Positions 1-8,359 of a DNA stretch of 64,000 bases are shown in pieces. A program made the position numbers and the translations under genes. This DNA is from an uncultured Nocardioides sp. (GTDB lineage: Bacteria > Actinomycetota > Actinomycetes > Propionibacteriales > Nocardioidaceae), in contig NZ_CANKYS010000012.1 in NCBI RefSeq assembly GCF_947488025.1, forward strand, positions 62,001 through 126,000, in the 5' to 3' direction. Numbering within the stretch: position 1 is the stretch's first letter; each line of letters starts with the position of its first letter. The notes under the pieces were generated by a model, which saw only the letters and a list, made by a program, of their open reading frames with translations, made no database searches and was not told the DNA's origin.

Positions 1-99
1 GGTGGTCCAGGGCTGGCGGAAGTAGCCGCCCGAGGACGCCGAGCGCCCGACCGGCGCGAGGTCGCGCCACATCTGCTCGAAGTCGGTCGTCGGGGCCAT
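1..99 (-). CDS. allantoate amidohydrolase, N-terminal fragment
   Basis: Only the first 33 codons lie in the window; the gene runs off the left edge. The translation from the ATG at 99-97 contains FEQMWRDLAPVGRSA followed by GGYFRQPWT, the characteristic opening of the allantoate amidohydrolase / N-carbamoyl amino acid amidohydrolase family (M20-fold, dinuclear metal). These enzymes release ammonia from allantoate or related ureido compounds in purine and amino-acid nitrogen salvage. In several actinobacteria this gene accompanies hut genes; here hutU and hutH are about 17 kb away. The assignment rests on the N-terminal signature only; the metal ligands are outside the window. Confidence 0.75.
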   Translation of the reverse strand, partial: MAPTTDFEQMWRDLAPVGRSASSGGYFRQPWTT

Positions 100-185
100 G
101 CCAGCAGTCCACCGGGATCGTCGGGCGGGGTCAACGAGCGCGCGTGGCGAGTCGTCTCGGATCCGAGACCACCATGATGGGGACC

Positions 186-782
186 ATGGAGTTCCGCGAG
201 GTCGTACGCCGTCGCCGGATGGTGCGCCGCTACGCCGACCGCCCGGTCGACCCGGCCGTCGTCGACCGGATGCTCGAGCACGCCCAGCGCGCGCCCAACG
301 CGGGTTTCACGCAGGGCTGGGCGTTCCTGGTGCTCGACACCCCCGACGACGTCGCGCTGTTCTGGGAGGCGACGGGCGCGGACCCGGCCGCCTCCAACAC
401 GTGGCTCGACGGCATGCGCACCGCGCCGGTCGTGATCGTCCCGCTGACCAGCAAGAGCGCCTACCTCGACCGCTACGCCCAGCCGGACAAGGGCTGGACC
501 GACCGCAGCGAGGACCGCTGGCCGGTGCCGTACTGGTGGGTCGACGCCGGCATGGCCGCCCTGCTCGTCCTGCAGACCGCGGTCGACGAGGGCCTCGGTG
601 CGTGCTTCTTCGGCATCCCCGGGGAGCACCTGGCGACCTTCCGGGAGGCGTTCGGCATCCCGGAGGACCACGCACCGGTCGGCGCGATCACCGTCGGACA
701 CCGCGAGGCCGACGCCGGCGCGGCGGGGTCAGCGGCCCGTCGCGAGCGGCGCGGGGACGTCGTCCACCGCGGGCGCTGGTGA
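186..782 (+). CDS. nitroreductase family protein
   Basis: A 198-aa protein of the FMN-dependent nitroreductase family, which reduces nitro groups, quinones or related substrates with NAD(P)H. The start MEFREVVRRRRMVRRY matches the family's usual N-terminus, with the RR-MVR motif that contacts FMN phosphate; upstream in-frame ATGs at 174 and 177 are possible but less family-like. A glycine-rich C-terminal segment with GLGACFFGIP is the second flavin-contact region. The last 54 nt overlap the 3' end of the convergent kinase gene, so the C-terminal tail (from about residue 180, Arg/Ala-rich) may be an unselected extension. Substrate cannot be predicted. Confidence 0.8.
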   Translation: MEFREVVRRRRMVRRYADRPVDPAVVDRMLEHAQRAPNAGFTQGWAFLVLDTPDDVALFWEATGADPAASNTWLDGMRTAPVVIVPLTSKSAYLDRYAQPDKGWTDRSEDRWPVPYWWVDAGMAALLVLQTAVDEGLGACFFGIPGEHLATFREAFGIPEDHAPVGAITVGHREADAGAAGSAARRERRGDVVHRGRW

Positions 783-1583
783 GCGGAGCGGCTCGAGGGC
801 GGACCGCACCTGTGCGAGCAGCGGGCGCGCGGCGGGGTCGCGGCTGAGGCACGCGGCCAGCACCTCGCGCACCTCCTCGGGCAGCAGGTCGAGGCCCTCG
901 GGCTCGACCGGCATCCGGCGGTGGAGCAGCGGCCAGCGGCGACGGCTCTCCCACGTCGCCTCGTCGCCGTACGGCGCGGTGCGCGCGAGCGCGTCGACGA
1001 GCGTCATCCCCAGCCCCCACACGTCGGTGGCGGGCGACAGTCCGCGCCCGATCGCCTGCTCGGGGGCGAGCCAGCCGCGGGTGCCCGCTCCGGGCCTGCC
1101 GTCGCCCGGTCGCCCGGCGAGGCTGAGGTCGATGAGCACCGCCAAGCCATGGTCGACCACCACGTTGTCGGGCTTGAGGTCGAGGTGCAGCCAGTCGTGG
1201 CGGTGGAGGTAGCCGAGCACCGACGCGAGCTGGCAGCCGAGCTCCGCCGCGTCCGCGAGCCCGAGCGGCTCGTGCTCGACGAGCGCGGACAGCGTCGCGC
1301 CGCGCAGCGTCTCGAGGACGACGGTGGGCGGGTCGTCGAGGACGTCGTAGCCGCGCACGAGGTGGGGGTGGGCGAGCGTCGTGGCCAGGTGGCCCTCGAG
1401 CAGCACCGCCTGCCGCACCCGCGGGTCGTCGCGGCGGTCGGCCCGCAGCAGCTTGACCACGCACCGCGTGCCGCGCGCCTCGTCCCAGGCGTCCCACGTC
1501 TCGAGCCGGCGACCGTCGGCGAGCAGCGCGAGCGGGCGGTAGCCGACCGGCAGGTCCCCCGTCGGCGTACGTCGCCGGGTCAT
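729..1583 (-). CDS. small cytoplasmic Ser/Thr-type protein kinase in peptide/exporter operon
   Basis: A 284-aa protein kinase-fold protein without membrane segments. Visible catalytic elements are the lysine in CVVKLL (K44), a catalytic-loop HLDLKPDN (D135, N140), the metal-binding Asp in VLIDLSLAG (D152, in place of DFG) and an APEQ motif after the activation segment. The glycine-rich loop is degenerate. All residues needed for phosphotransfer are present, so it is probably active. It is the last gene of the minus-strand operon and its ATG overlaps the stop of the ABC exporter (ATGA), implying translational coupling. A role in phosphorylating the Ser residues of the Arg/Ser-rich peptide upstream is my inference; an aminoglycoside-type or regulatory kinase role cannot be excluded. 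Confidence 0.75.
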   Translation of the reverse strand: MTRRRTPTGDLPVGYRPLALLADGRRLETWDAWDEARGTRCVVKLLRADRRDDPRVRQAVLLEGHLATTLAHPHLVRGYDVLDDPPTVVLETLRGATLSALVEHEPLGLADAAELGCQLASVLGYLHRHDWLHLDLKPDNVVVDHGLAVLIDLSLAGRPGDGRPGAGTRGWLAPEQAIGRGLSPATDVWGLGMTLVDALARTAPYGDEATWESRRRWPLLHRRMPVEPEGLDLLPEEVREVLAACLSRDPAARPLLAQVRSALEPLRSPAPAVDDVPAPLATGR

Positions 1584-3319
1584 GCGGGCACCTCCGCGAG
1601 GGACGGGGCGAGCGGCACCACGCGGTCGACGTGCTCGAGCACGACCGGGTCGTGGGTGAGCACGACCACCGTCCGCTCGCGCGGGCCGGTGGTCAGCGCG
1701 ACCATCAGCCGCCGCGCGGCCTCGGCGTCGAGCCCGGTGGTCGGCTCGTCGAGCACCAGCACGCGGCCCGGTCGCAGCAGGGCGCGGGCGACGGCCAGCC
1801 GCTGCCGCTGGCCGCCCGACAGGGTGCGACCGCGCTGGCCGATGCGCGTGCCGTAGCCGTGCGGCAGGGCCTCGACGAAGTCGTGCGCGCCGGCGTCGCG
1901 GGCCGCCGCGCGCACCTCGGCGCGCGTGGCGTCGGGCCGGCCGATCACGAGGTTCTCGTGCACCGTCGCGTCGAGCATGAGCTGCTCCTGGTGGACCACG
2001 GTGACGGCCTCGCGCACCGACGTCGCGGTGTGCGCGGCGACGTCGTGCCCGTCGATCGCCACGACGCCGGAGTCGGCGACGAGCTGGCGCGCCAGCAGCC
2101 GGCCGAGGGTGGACTTGCCCGCGCCGCTGGGACCGACGAGCGCCACCACTTCGCCCGCAGCGACGTCGAGCGAGACGGCCTCGAGCGCCTGGCGCGGCGC
2201 ACCGAGGTAGGTGAACGACACGTCCCGCACCGACAGCGCCCCCGGCCCGGCAGGCAGCGGGGTGGCACCGTCGCGATCCCCGCCGGCGGGCTCGTCGAGC
2301 AGCTCCACGACCCGCTCGACGCCCGCACTGGCGGAGTAGAGGGCAGGCACGAGGTCGGCCAGCGTCCGCACCGGACCGAAGCACTGCATGAGGAGGGTGA
2401 GGAACGCGAGCAGCCCGCCCAGCGTGAGCCGCCCATCGGCCAGCGACCAGACGCCGAGCCCGACGACGACCAGCACGCCGACCAGCTCGGCGAGGTCGAC
2501 GAGCGGGAGGAACAGGGCACGGATGCGGCTGGCGGCCAGCTCGGCGCCCGCGATGGCGCGGTTGTGGTCGTCGTACGACGCCACGGCGCGGTCCTGGCGG
2601 CCGTAGGACTGCACGAGCGCAGCGTTGCCCAGCGCCTCCTCCGTGACGCTGCCGAGCGAGCCTCCGCGCCGACGACGCTCGCGCGAGACGTCGCGGGTGA
2701 GCCGGGCGAAGCGGGTGGAGACCCACCAGAAGAGGGGCACCACGACGAGCGAGGCGAGTGCGAGCTGCCAGTCCATCCACACGAGCGCGCCCGCGAGCAC
2801 GAGCAGGCGCACGAGGGCGCCGACGCCGTCGCTGACCTGCGACACCATGAACCGCTCGACCGCGGCGACGTCGGACGTCAGCCGCGTGAGGGTGTCGCCG
2901 AGCCGGCGGCGGTCGTGGGTCGCGGCCGGCAGCGACAGCACGTGGGCGAACACGTCCCGGCGCAGGTCGACCAGGAAGCGTTGCGAGACGTACGTCGCCA
3001 GGTAGTCGTCGGCGCCCGAGACGATCCCGCTCGCGAGGTTGAGGCCGATGTAGAGCAGCGCCAGCACGAGGAGCGGCTCGAACGCGGCCGGCACGAGCAC
3101 GTCGTCGACGAGCCGCTGGTAGAGGAACGCCTCGGCGACCGCGATCGCCGGCGCGACCGTGAGGAGGAGCAGCCCCAGCAGGAGCCAGCCGCGCAGGGGG
3201 CGCAGCCGCGGCCAGAACCGGCGCGCGATGTCGACCGGACGGAGCGCGGCGGCGACGTCGACGAGGGCCTGCTGCTCGGGAGCGGCTCGCAACAGGCCGG
3301 CGACACGGCGGAGGGACAT
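1580..3319 (-). CDS. ABC exporter, fused permease and ATPase
   Basis: A 579-aa half-transporter of the exporter (ABCB/MsbA-like) class. An N-terminal transmembrane domain of about six helices (residues ~40-320) is followed by a nucleotide-binding domain with Walker A GPSGAGKST (~395), signature LSGGQRQR (~498), Walker B VLVLDEP (~522) and an H-loop in VLTHD (~552). Such proteins dimerise and export peptides, lipids or drugs. There is no N-terminal C39 peptidase domain, so it would not cleave a leader itself. It lies between an Arg/Ser-rich small peptide gene (95 bp upstream, separated by a strong hairpin) and a kinase gene (4-nt overlap downstream), which suggests that the peptide or a product derived from it is the cargo (inference). 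Confidence 0.85.
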   Translation of the reverse strand: MSLRRVAGLLRAAPEQQALVDVAAALRPVDIARRFWPRLRPLRGWLLLGLLLLTVAPAIAVAEAFLYQRLVDDVLVPAAFEPLLVLALLYIGLNLASGIVSGADDYLATYVSQRFLVDLRRDVFAHVLSLPAATHDRRRLGDTLTRLTSDVAAVERFMVSQVSDGVGALVRLLVLAGALVWMDWQLALASLVVVPLFWWVSTRFARLTRDVSRERRRRGGSLGSVTEEALGNAALVQSYGRQDRAVASYDDHNRAIAGAELAASRIRALFLPLVDLAELVGVLVVVGLGVWSLADGRLTLGGLLAFLTLLMQCFGPVRTLADLVPALYSASAGVERVVELLDEPAGGDRDGATPLPAGPGALSVRDVSFTYLGAPRQALEAVSLDVAAGEVVALVGPSGAGKSTLGRLLARQLVADSGVVAIDGHDVAAHTATSVREAVTVVHQEQLMLDATVHENLVIGRPDATRAEVRAAARDAGAHDFVEALPHGYGTRIGQRGRTLSGGQRQRLAVARALLRPGRVLVLDEPTTGLDAEAARRLMVALTTGPRERTVVVLTHDPVVLEHVDRVVPLAPSLAEVPA

Positions 3320-3361
3320 CGGAGCTCCTGCGACTCGGGCGAGGGGACGGGACGGCGGGAC

Positions 3362-3394
3362 GGGTGGGCGGCCCGGGGGTGGGGCCGCCCACCC
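3362..3394 (-). terminator. perfect 13-bp hairpin between peptide gene and ABC exporter gene
   Basis: GGGTGGGCGGCCC at 3362-3374 is the exact reverse complement of 3382-3394, with a 7-nt loop. It lies after the stop codon of the 46-aa peptide gene (3415) and before the exporter start (3319). There is no U-tract, as is common for actinobacterial hairpins. Its position suits an attenuator or 3' stabiliser that lets the peptide be made in excess over exporter and kinase. Confidence 0.75.
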
Positions 3395-3414
3395 GTCGTG
3401 GGGGCAGCGGTCGC

Positions 3415-3555
3415 TCAGCTGGAGCGCGAGCGCGACCGGCTGCGGTTGCGACGGCGCCGACGGCGACGACGGCGGCGTCCGTCGTCGCTCGAGGAGTCGG
3501 CGCGGCGGGCCTGGACGGCCGGCGTGAGGGCGGTGAGGATTCCGGAGCGGGCCAT
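3415..3555 (-). CDS. 46-aa Arg/Ser-rich peptide, possible exported or modified peptide precursor
   Basis: Short gene with a near-perfect Shine-Dalgarno (AAGGAGG five nt before the ATG at 3555). The product has a hydrophobic/neutral N-terminal part (MARSGILTALTPAVQARR), a Ser/Asp linker (SSSDD, residues 21-25), ten consecutive arginines (27-36) and an RSRSRSRSS tail (residues 38-46). The charge is extremely basic and there is no cysteine. I know of no family for it. It is the first gene of an apparent operon with an ABC exporter and a kinase. The alternating Arg-Ser tail resembles substrates of eukaryotic SR-protein kinases. An in-frame ATG at 3624 would give a 70-aa form but lacks a ribosome binding site. 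It could alternatively be a nucleic-acid-binding or ribosome-associated small protein. Confidence 0.65.
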   Translation of the reverse strand: MARSGILTALTPAVQARRADSSSDDGRRRRRRRRRRNRSRSRSRSS

Positions 3556-3687
3556 GGTGGCCTCCTTCGGTTGCGGTGTCCGGGTCTTCCCCGGCTGACG
3601 AGAAGGACTCTGGTCGTCCGTCATGACGTGACGATGAGTTGTCGGTGAGAGCGCCCTCATGCGCCCGAGCGGCGCTAGGTTCTGCGC

Positions 3688-5034
3688 ATGACCGACCGCA
3701 TGACCGACCGTGTGGTCACCGCCCTGCAGGCGCTCGTCCGCATCCCGACCGTCTCCGACCGCGACCCGGCGCGGGTCGACACCGATGCCTTCGACCGGCT
3801 GCTGGCCGAGCTCGCGACCCAGTTCCCGCTGCTCCACGAGCGGCTGGACCTGACGCGGGTCGGCAGCCACGGGCTGCTCCTCCACTGGGCCGGCGCGAGC
3901 GCCGAGCGACCGGTCGTGCTGATGGCCCACCTCGACGTCGTACCCGTCGACGGTGACGCGCCGTGGCGCCACGACCCGTTCGGTGGCGAGGTGCACGACT
4001 CCCCCACCGGGCCGGCGATCTGGGGGCGCGGCACCCTGGACGACAAGGGTTGTGTCGCCGCGATCTGCGAGGCCGTCGAGGGCCTGCTGGAGGCCGGGCA
4101 CGTGCCCGCGCAGGACGTCTGGCTGTCCTTCGGCTGCGACGAGGAGGTCAGCGGCACCGCCGCGGTCGAGGCCGTGGAGGTGCTGCGCGGACGCGGCGTC
4201 ACCCCGTGGCTGGTGCTCGACGAGGGTGGCGCGATCGCGGCCGGCGCGTTCCCCGGCGTGAAGGCGCCGCTGGGCGTCATCGGCGTCACCGAGAAGGGCA
4301 CGACCTCGCTCGAGCTGGTGGCCGAGGGGCGCGGCGGGCACGCCTCGACACCCGCCCGCAACGGCCCCACCGCTCGCATCGCGCGGGCGATCCTGCGCGT
4401 CGAGAAGTCGCCCTTCCCGGCGTCCGCGCCCGCTCCGACGTTGGAGCTGATGCGCCGCCTGGCGCCGCACGTGTCCCTGCCGCTGCGTCCCCTGCTCGGT
4501 CGTGCGGACCGGCTGGCGCCGGTGGTCACCCGGGCGCTGCTGGCCGCAGGCCCGGAGGCCGCGGCCATGACGCGTACGACGGTCGCGGCCACCACCCTCA
4601 GCGGGTCACCGGCCCTCAACGTGATCGCGTCGACCGCGAAGGCCGGGCTCAACATCCGGGTGATGGTCGGCGACACGGTCGCCGGTGTCGTCGAGCACAT
4701 CAGGAAGGCGGTCGACGACGACTCGATCCGCATCGACGTGGTCGAGTCCGGCGAGCCGTCGCCGGTCTCGCCGATGGGTGACGCCTTCGAGCTGCTCGAG
4801 GACTGCATCGGCGACGTCTTCCCCGACGCGGTCGCGACGCCCTACGTGATGATGGCGGCGACCGACTCGCGGCACTTCACTGCGATCAGCGAGCACGTGT
4901 ACCGCTTCGCCCCCTTCCGGATGACCAAGGCCCAGCGCGAGGCGATCCACTCCTACGACGAGCACATCGGTGTCGCCGCGCTCGTCGACGGCGCCCGCTG
5001 GTACACGCTGCTGATCGAGAGGCTCCCGCGATGA
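3688..5034 (+). CDS. M20 family metallopeptidase / amidohydrolase
   Basis: A 448-aa dinuclear zinc hydrolase of peptidase family M20 (carboxypeptidase G2/PM20D-like). The first metal-binding histidine is in MAHLDVVP (~82), the bridging Asp in RGTLDDKG (~119) and the catalytic/ligand Glu pair in CDEEVSG (~150); the lid-dimerisation domain follows with GGHASTP. The C-terminal ligand region is present (DSRHF). No signal peptide, so cytoplasmic hydrolysis of a peptide or N-acyl amino acid is likely. The start could also be the ATG at 3700. Its stop overlaps the start of the MFS transporter gene by 4 nt, suggesting that the substrate is imported by, or the product exported through, that transporter. 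Confidence 0.85.
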   Translation: MTDRMTDRVVTALQALVRIPTVSDRDPARVDTDAFDRLLAELATQFPLLHERLDLTRVGSHGLLLHWAGASAERPVVLMAHLDVVPVDGDAPWRHDPFGGEVHDSPTGPAIWGRGTLDDKGCVAAICEAVEGLLEAGHVPAQDVWLSFGCDEEVSGTAAVEAVEVLRGRGVTPWLVLDEGGAIAAGAFPGVKAPLGVIGVTEKGTTSLELVAEGRGGHASTPARNGPTARIARAILRVEKSPFPASAPAPTLELMRRLAPHVSLPLRPLLGRADRLAPVVTRALLAAGPEAAAMTRTTVAATTLSGSPALNVIASTAKAGLNIRVMVGDTVAGVVEHIRKAVDDDSIRIDVVESGEPSPVSPMGDAFELLEDCIGDVFPDAVATPYVMMAATDSRHFTAISEHVYRFAPFRMTKAQREAIHSYDEHIGVAALVDGARWYTLLIERLPR

Positions 5035-6494
5035 GCACCACCCAGACCTCCTCGGCCGGCACCGCCGTCAAGGGCCTCGCCACGATCGTCGGCTTCCTGG
5101 TGCTGGTGGAGTTCGCCAGCGGCATCCTGCAGGGCTACTACACGCCGATCTACCCGCAGATCGCCGAGCACCTGTCGATCAGCGAGGGCGACATCAACTG
5201 GTTCGAGGCGGCGCAGCTGATCGTCAGCGCCCTCTGCATCCCGCTCCTCGCGCGGCTCGGCGACCTGTCCGGGCACAAGCGCGTCCTGCTCGTCTCGACC
5301 GCCGTGACCGCGCTCGGCTCGTGGTGGCTGGCGTTCGCGCCGTCCTTCACCACGTTCCTCATCGGCTGGGCCATCCAGGGCGCGTACGTCGTGTGGCTGC
5401 CGCTGGAGATCGCGATCGTGCACCGCCGCACGCGCCGCTCGGGCCGCCAGGAGCTGCTCACCCGACGCGGCGCCGCGATCCTCGTCGGCTCGCTCGAGCT
5501 GGCGGTGATCGTGGGTGCGGTCAGCAGCGGCCTGCTCGTCGACTCCCTCGACATGAACCTCCTGCTCGCGCTGCCCGCCGTCGTGGTGACGGCTGTCTTC
5601 TTCGTGATCCTCTTCGGCATCGAGCAGGCACCCGGCGACGCCACCGGTCGCATCGACTGGACCGGCCTGGCGCTGGTCACCGTCGCGCTGGGCGTGCTGA
5701 TGGGCGGCCTCGTGTGGCTCCGCCTCGACGGCGCGGGCTCCCTGCTCGGCTGGTCGACGATCGTGCTGTCGGTCGCCGTGTTCGTCGCGTTCTGGCGCTT
5801 CGAGCTGCAGCACCCCGACCCCATCGTCGACGTCCGCCTGCTCTCCAGCCCGGCCCAGTGGCCGGTCCAGGTCACCGCCTTCCTGTTCGGCATCCCGGTC
5901 CTGGGCGGACAGATCCCGCTGTCGACCTACGCCCAGGCCGACCCGGCCGAGCGCGGCTACGGGCTCGGCGCCGAGCCGGCGTTCATCTCCACCCTGATCG
6001 GGCTCTACGTCGTGACACTGGCGATCGGCGCGTTCACGCTGCCGTTGACGACGCGGCTGTTCGGCGGCGTACGACGCGCGCTGGTCGTCGCGTGCTGCCT
6101 CGTCGGGCTGGGCTACCTGCTGTGGCTGCCCTTCAACTCCGAGACGTGGCACGCCCTGGTCAACATGGGCATCGCCGGACTCGGGTCGGGTGCGCTCGTC
6201 GCCGCTCTGCCCGCCGCCGCGGCGGCCGCGGCACCGCCCGAGCGCACCGGCATCGCGACCGGCATGACCAACGGCACCAAGACCGTCGGTGGTGCGATCG
6301 CGTCGGCCGTCTTCGCGATCGCGCTCACCGCGACCGGTTCGCTCGACGCGACGTCGGAGCAGGTCGCGCCGTTCAGCGGCTACCTCACCGTCTGGGCCGT
6401 CTGCGCGGGCGCGTCCTTCCTCGCAGCGCTCGCGCTGCTCGCCGCGCCGGCCCACGCCTTCAGCGACGTACGCAACGAGACCGTCCCGCACTGA
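5031..6494 (+). CDS. MFS transporter, DHA2-like (about 14 TMS)
   Basis: A 487-aa polytopic membrane protein with about 14 hydrophobic segments. The cytoplasmic loop after the second helix carries LARLGDLSGHKRVLL, a variant of the MFS motif A (GxLaDrxGrkxxl), and an extended middle region matches the drug:H+ antiporter-2 subfamily. The gene begins with an ATG inside the stop region of the M20 peptidase gene (ATGA). DHA2 members export drugs, amino acids or peptides by proton antiport. Coupling with the peptidase suggests transport of a small peptide or modified amino acid. The 3' end is only 11 bp from the convergent DUF427 gene. Confidence 0.85.
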   Translation: MSTTQTSSAGTAVKGLATIVGFLVLVEFASGILQGYYTPIYPQIAEHLSISEGDINWFEAAQLIVSALCIPLLARLGDLSGHKRVLLVSTAVTALGSWWLAFAPSFTTFLIGWAIQGAYVVWLPLEIAIVHRRTRRSGRQELLTRRGAAILVGSLELAVIVGAVSSGLLVDSLDMNLLLALPAVVVTAVFFVILFGIEQAPGDATGRIDWTGLALVTVALGVLMGGLVWLRLDGAGSLLGWSTIVLSVAVFVAFWRFELQHPDPIVDVRLLSSPAQWPVQVTAFLFGIPVLGGQIPLSTYAQADPAERGYGLGAEPAFISTLIGLYVVTLAIGAFTLPLTTRLFGGVRRALVVACCLVGLGYLLWLPFNSETWHALVNMGIAGLGSGALVAALPAAAAAAAPPERTGIATGMTNGTKTVGGAIASAVFAIALTATGSLDATSEQVAPFSGYLTVWAVCAGASFLAALALLAAPAHAFSDVRNETVPH

Positions 6495-6505
6495 CCTTCG
6501 GCGCG

Positions 6506-7282
6506 TCAGGCGTCGCCGCCGGGCCGCTGCTCGCGCGAGCTGAACGGCGACTCGGGCCGCTCCTGGCGCACCCCGTCGACGGTGAGGTCCACCAGCTCGT
6601 TGTAGAACGCCACCCGGCCGGCCACGGCACCGACGGCCGGCGCGGGCGAGGTGTACGTCCAGGCGACATTGGGCAGGGCAGGCGGACCCGGCCAGGTCCA
6701 GTAGCCGTCGGTCCTGCCCTTGTAGGGGCAGTACGAGACGTTGTCGGTGGGCTCCAGCAGGTCGAGCCGCACGTCCTCGACCGGGAGGTAGAAGCGCGTC
6801 GGCAGATGGGTCTCGAACAGCAGCACCGGCCGGTCGCTGTGGGCGAGCGCCACGCCGTCGACGGCCACCTCCACGCGGCGCGAGCTCGCGATGGCCTCGA
6901 CCCGCTTGTGCGGGTCACGGGGGTGACCCGTGACCGGCTCCTCCTCCTCGGTCCACTCGAGCAGCCCCGGCTCCCAGGTGAGCACCACCCGGTCGGCGAC
7001 TGCCTCGTCGGCCAGCGACCACGCGGCCGCCGGGAGCACACGGCCCGCTGCAGCAACGTCGTACCACTGCGACACCGGGACCTGAGGGGCGAAGAAGGAG
7101 AACCCTGCACGCACGGGCGGGTCGATGGGCGCGAGCACGCCGTCGGCGATCTCGTCGCGACGGAAGGCATAGACCGGCGGGAACATGCCCTGCCAGACGA
7201 GCAGGGGCTCCCGGGACTCGACGACCACCTCGCCGTCGAGGCGGCCCCGCACCCACTTGTCGATCGGCTCGGTCCGCACCAC
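6506..7282 (-). CDS. DUF427 domain protein (tandem DUF427)
   Basis: A 258-aa soluble protein. The C-terminal half has the DUF427 signature THLPTRFYLPVEDVRLDLLE followed by SYCPYKG and a WxWPG segment; the N-terminal half (VYAFRRDEI, then SWSLADEAV-like spacing) is a weaker second copy. DUF427 proteins have a small beta-rich fold and no established enzymatic role. The start is GTG at 7282 (second GTG at 7279). It is a single gene on the minus strand between an MFS gene and a DinB-like gene, with no sign of a shared operon. Confidence 0.8.
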   Translation of the reverse strand: MVRTEPIDKWVRGRLDGEVVVESREPLLVWQGMFPPVYAFRRDEIADGVLAPIDPPVRAGFSFFAPQVPVSQWYDVAAAGRVLPAAAWSLADEAVADRVVLTWEPGLLEWTEEEEPVTGHPRDPHKRVEAIASSRRVEVAVDGVALAHSDRPVLLFETHLPTRFYLPVEDVRLDLLEPTDNVSYCPYKGRTDGYWTWPGPPALPNVAWTYTSPAPAVGAVAGRVAFYNELVDLTVDGVRQERPESPFSSREQRPGGDA

Positions 7283-7345
7283 CTCGCCAGTGTGCTCCCG
7301 CTGCGGACGGCCGCGCCACCGTCCGGCGCGTCAGGCGCCGCGCGG

Positions 7346-7975
7346 TCAGCTCGCGAGCGCTCCTTCGAGCCGGTCCAGCCCGGGTCCGGTCAGGTCGTCG
7401 AGCGCCTCACCCCGACCCGAGACGGCCATCAGCAGGGACACCAGCGGACCGCTGACCTCGGCGCCCTCACCGTGGGACCAGTCGCCGTCGGTCGCCACGA
7501 GCCGGAGACCGGCCGCGCGTTGCTTGCCACCGCCCAGCCCGACCGGCGTCCTGAGCTGGTGGGCCAGGGCGCGCTCGACGGTCTCCGTCGGGTAGTCGCG
7601 GCTCACCTCGAGCGGGCGTCGTACGTCCTCGCCGTGCACGACCTCCTCGACGAGCCGGCTGTCGAGCGGCGCGGGAGGGGTCGTACGCCGCCCCGCCACC
7701 GCCCGCAACCGGTCGAGCGTCTCGGCTGGGGTCGCCCCCTTCTCGCGCGCGACGCCGGTGTCGTTCTGCCGGTCGAAGTCGAAGCGCGCCCGCACCATCG
7801 CGACCACGATGCCGAGCCTCGTGGTGCGCGCGTTGTCGACGAGGTGGGCGGCGACGTCGTGCACCGTCCAGCCGCCGCACAGCGACGGCACCTCCCACTG
7901 CTCGGGCGTCAGCCCCGCCAGGTCGTCGACGAGCGCCCTGCGCTCCTGGTGCACCAGCTCCCACACGTCAGTCAT
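7346..7975 (-). CDS. maleylpyruvate isomerase-like / DinB-fold protein
   Basis: A 209-aa protein of the mycothiol-dependent maleylpyruvate isomerase / DinB superfamily (TIGR03083-like). The N-terminal four-helix bundle has the signature LTPEQWEVPSLCGGWTVHDV and AAHLVDNA, whose His is a metal ligand; a second His lies in EEVVHGEDVRRP. Family members often use mycothiol as a cofactor in thiol transfer or detoxification, which fits an actinobacterial host, but the substrate of this paralogue is unknown. A second, more divergent member of the superfamily is at 49.8 kb. Confidence 0.8.
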   Translation of the reverse strand: MTDVWELVHQERRALVDDLAGLTPEQWEVPSLCGGWTVHDVAAHLVDNARTTRLGIVVAMVRARFDFDRQNDTGVAREKGATPAETLDRLRAVAGRRTTPPAPLDSRLVEEVVHGEDVRRPLEVSRDYPTETVERALAHQLRTPVGLGGGKQRAAGLRLVATDGDWSHGEGAEVSGPLVSLLMAVSGRGEALDDLTGPGLDRLEGALAS

Positions 7976-8027
7976 GCGGTCACCCTGACAGGACGCACGG
8001 ACAGCCGGTCGCCGCGCGTGTCCTGGG

Positions 8028-8282
8028 TCAGCGCGTCGGGAACTCCCCGCGGGCAGCGGCGGCCTCGATGCTGTCCTCGGACGGCATGAGGAACCAGAGC
8101 AGCGGGTAGATCAGGATCTGGCTGCCCGGGAGCACGATCATCGACACGATGAAGAGCAGCCGGGTGATCCACGGCGTGAGACCGATGCGGCGGCCGACGC
8201 CGGCGCAGACACCGGCGATGATCGCCCGGTCGGTCGCGCGAACGAGGCCCTGCCGGGCGAGGGACGTACGGATCTTCTCCAT
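8028..8282 (-). CDS. PspC domain protein
   Basis: An 84-aa membrane protein. Residues ~15-70 match the PspC domain: IAGVCAGVGRRIGLTPWITR followed by two hydrophobic stretches ending in LLWFLMPSE. In E. coli PspC signals envelope stress; actinobacterial single-domain PspC proteins are uncharacterised membrane peptides. The 3' end is separate from other genes, and it starts about 80 bp from the malQ stop. Confidence 0.85.
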   Translation of the reverse strand: MEKIRTSLARQGLVRATDRAIIAGVCAGVGRRIGLTPWITRLLFIVSMIVLPGSQILIYPLLWFLMPSEDSIEAAAARGEFPTR

Positions 8283-8359
8283 GTCTCCAGCATGCGCCTC
8301 CTCACGGCGTCATGCCATCGGGATCGACCCTTGCCCGACCCCGAGCCACCGACCCCGAG

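Noticed and set aside
1584..3392. Possible N-terminal fusion of the kinase to a longer protein (frame open upstream to 3392)
   Set aside because: The extension reads a shifted frame of the ABC exporter gene and is Arg/Pro-rich; the ATG at 1583 overlaps the exporter stop as in normal coupling.
1631..3598. Long plus-strand open frame opposite the ABC exporter
   Set aside because: Composition is Arg/Glu/His-rich and shadow-like, and the opposite strand carries a complete ABC transporter with all motifs.
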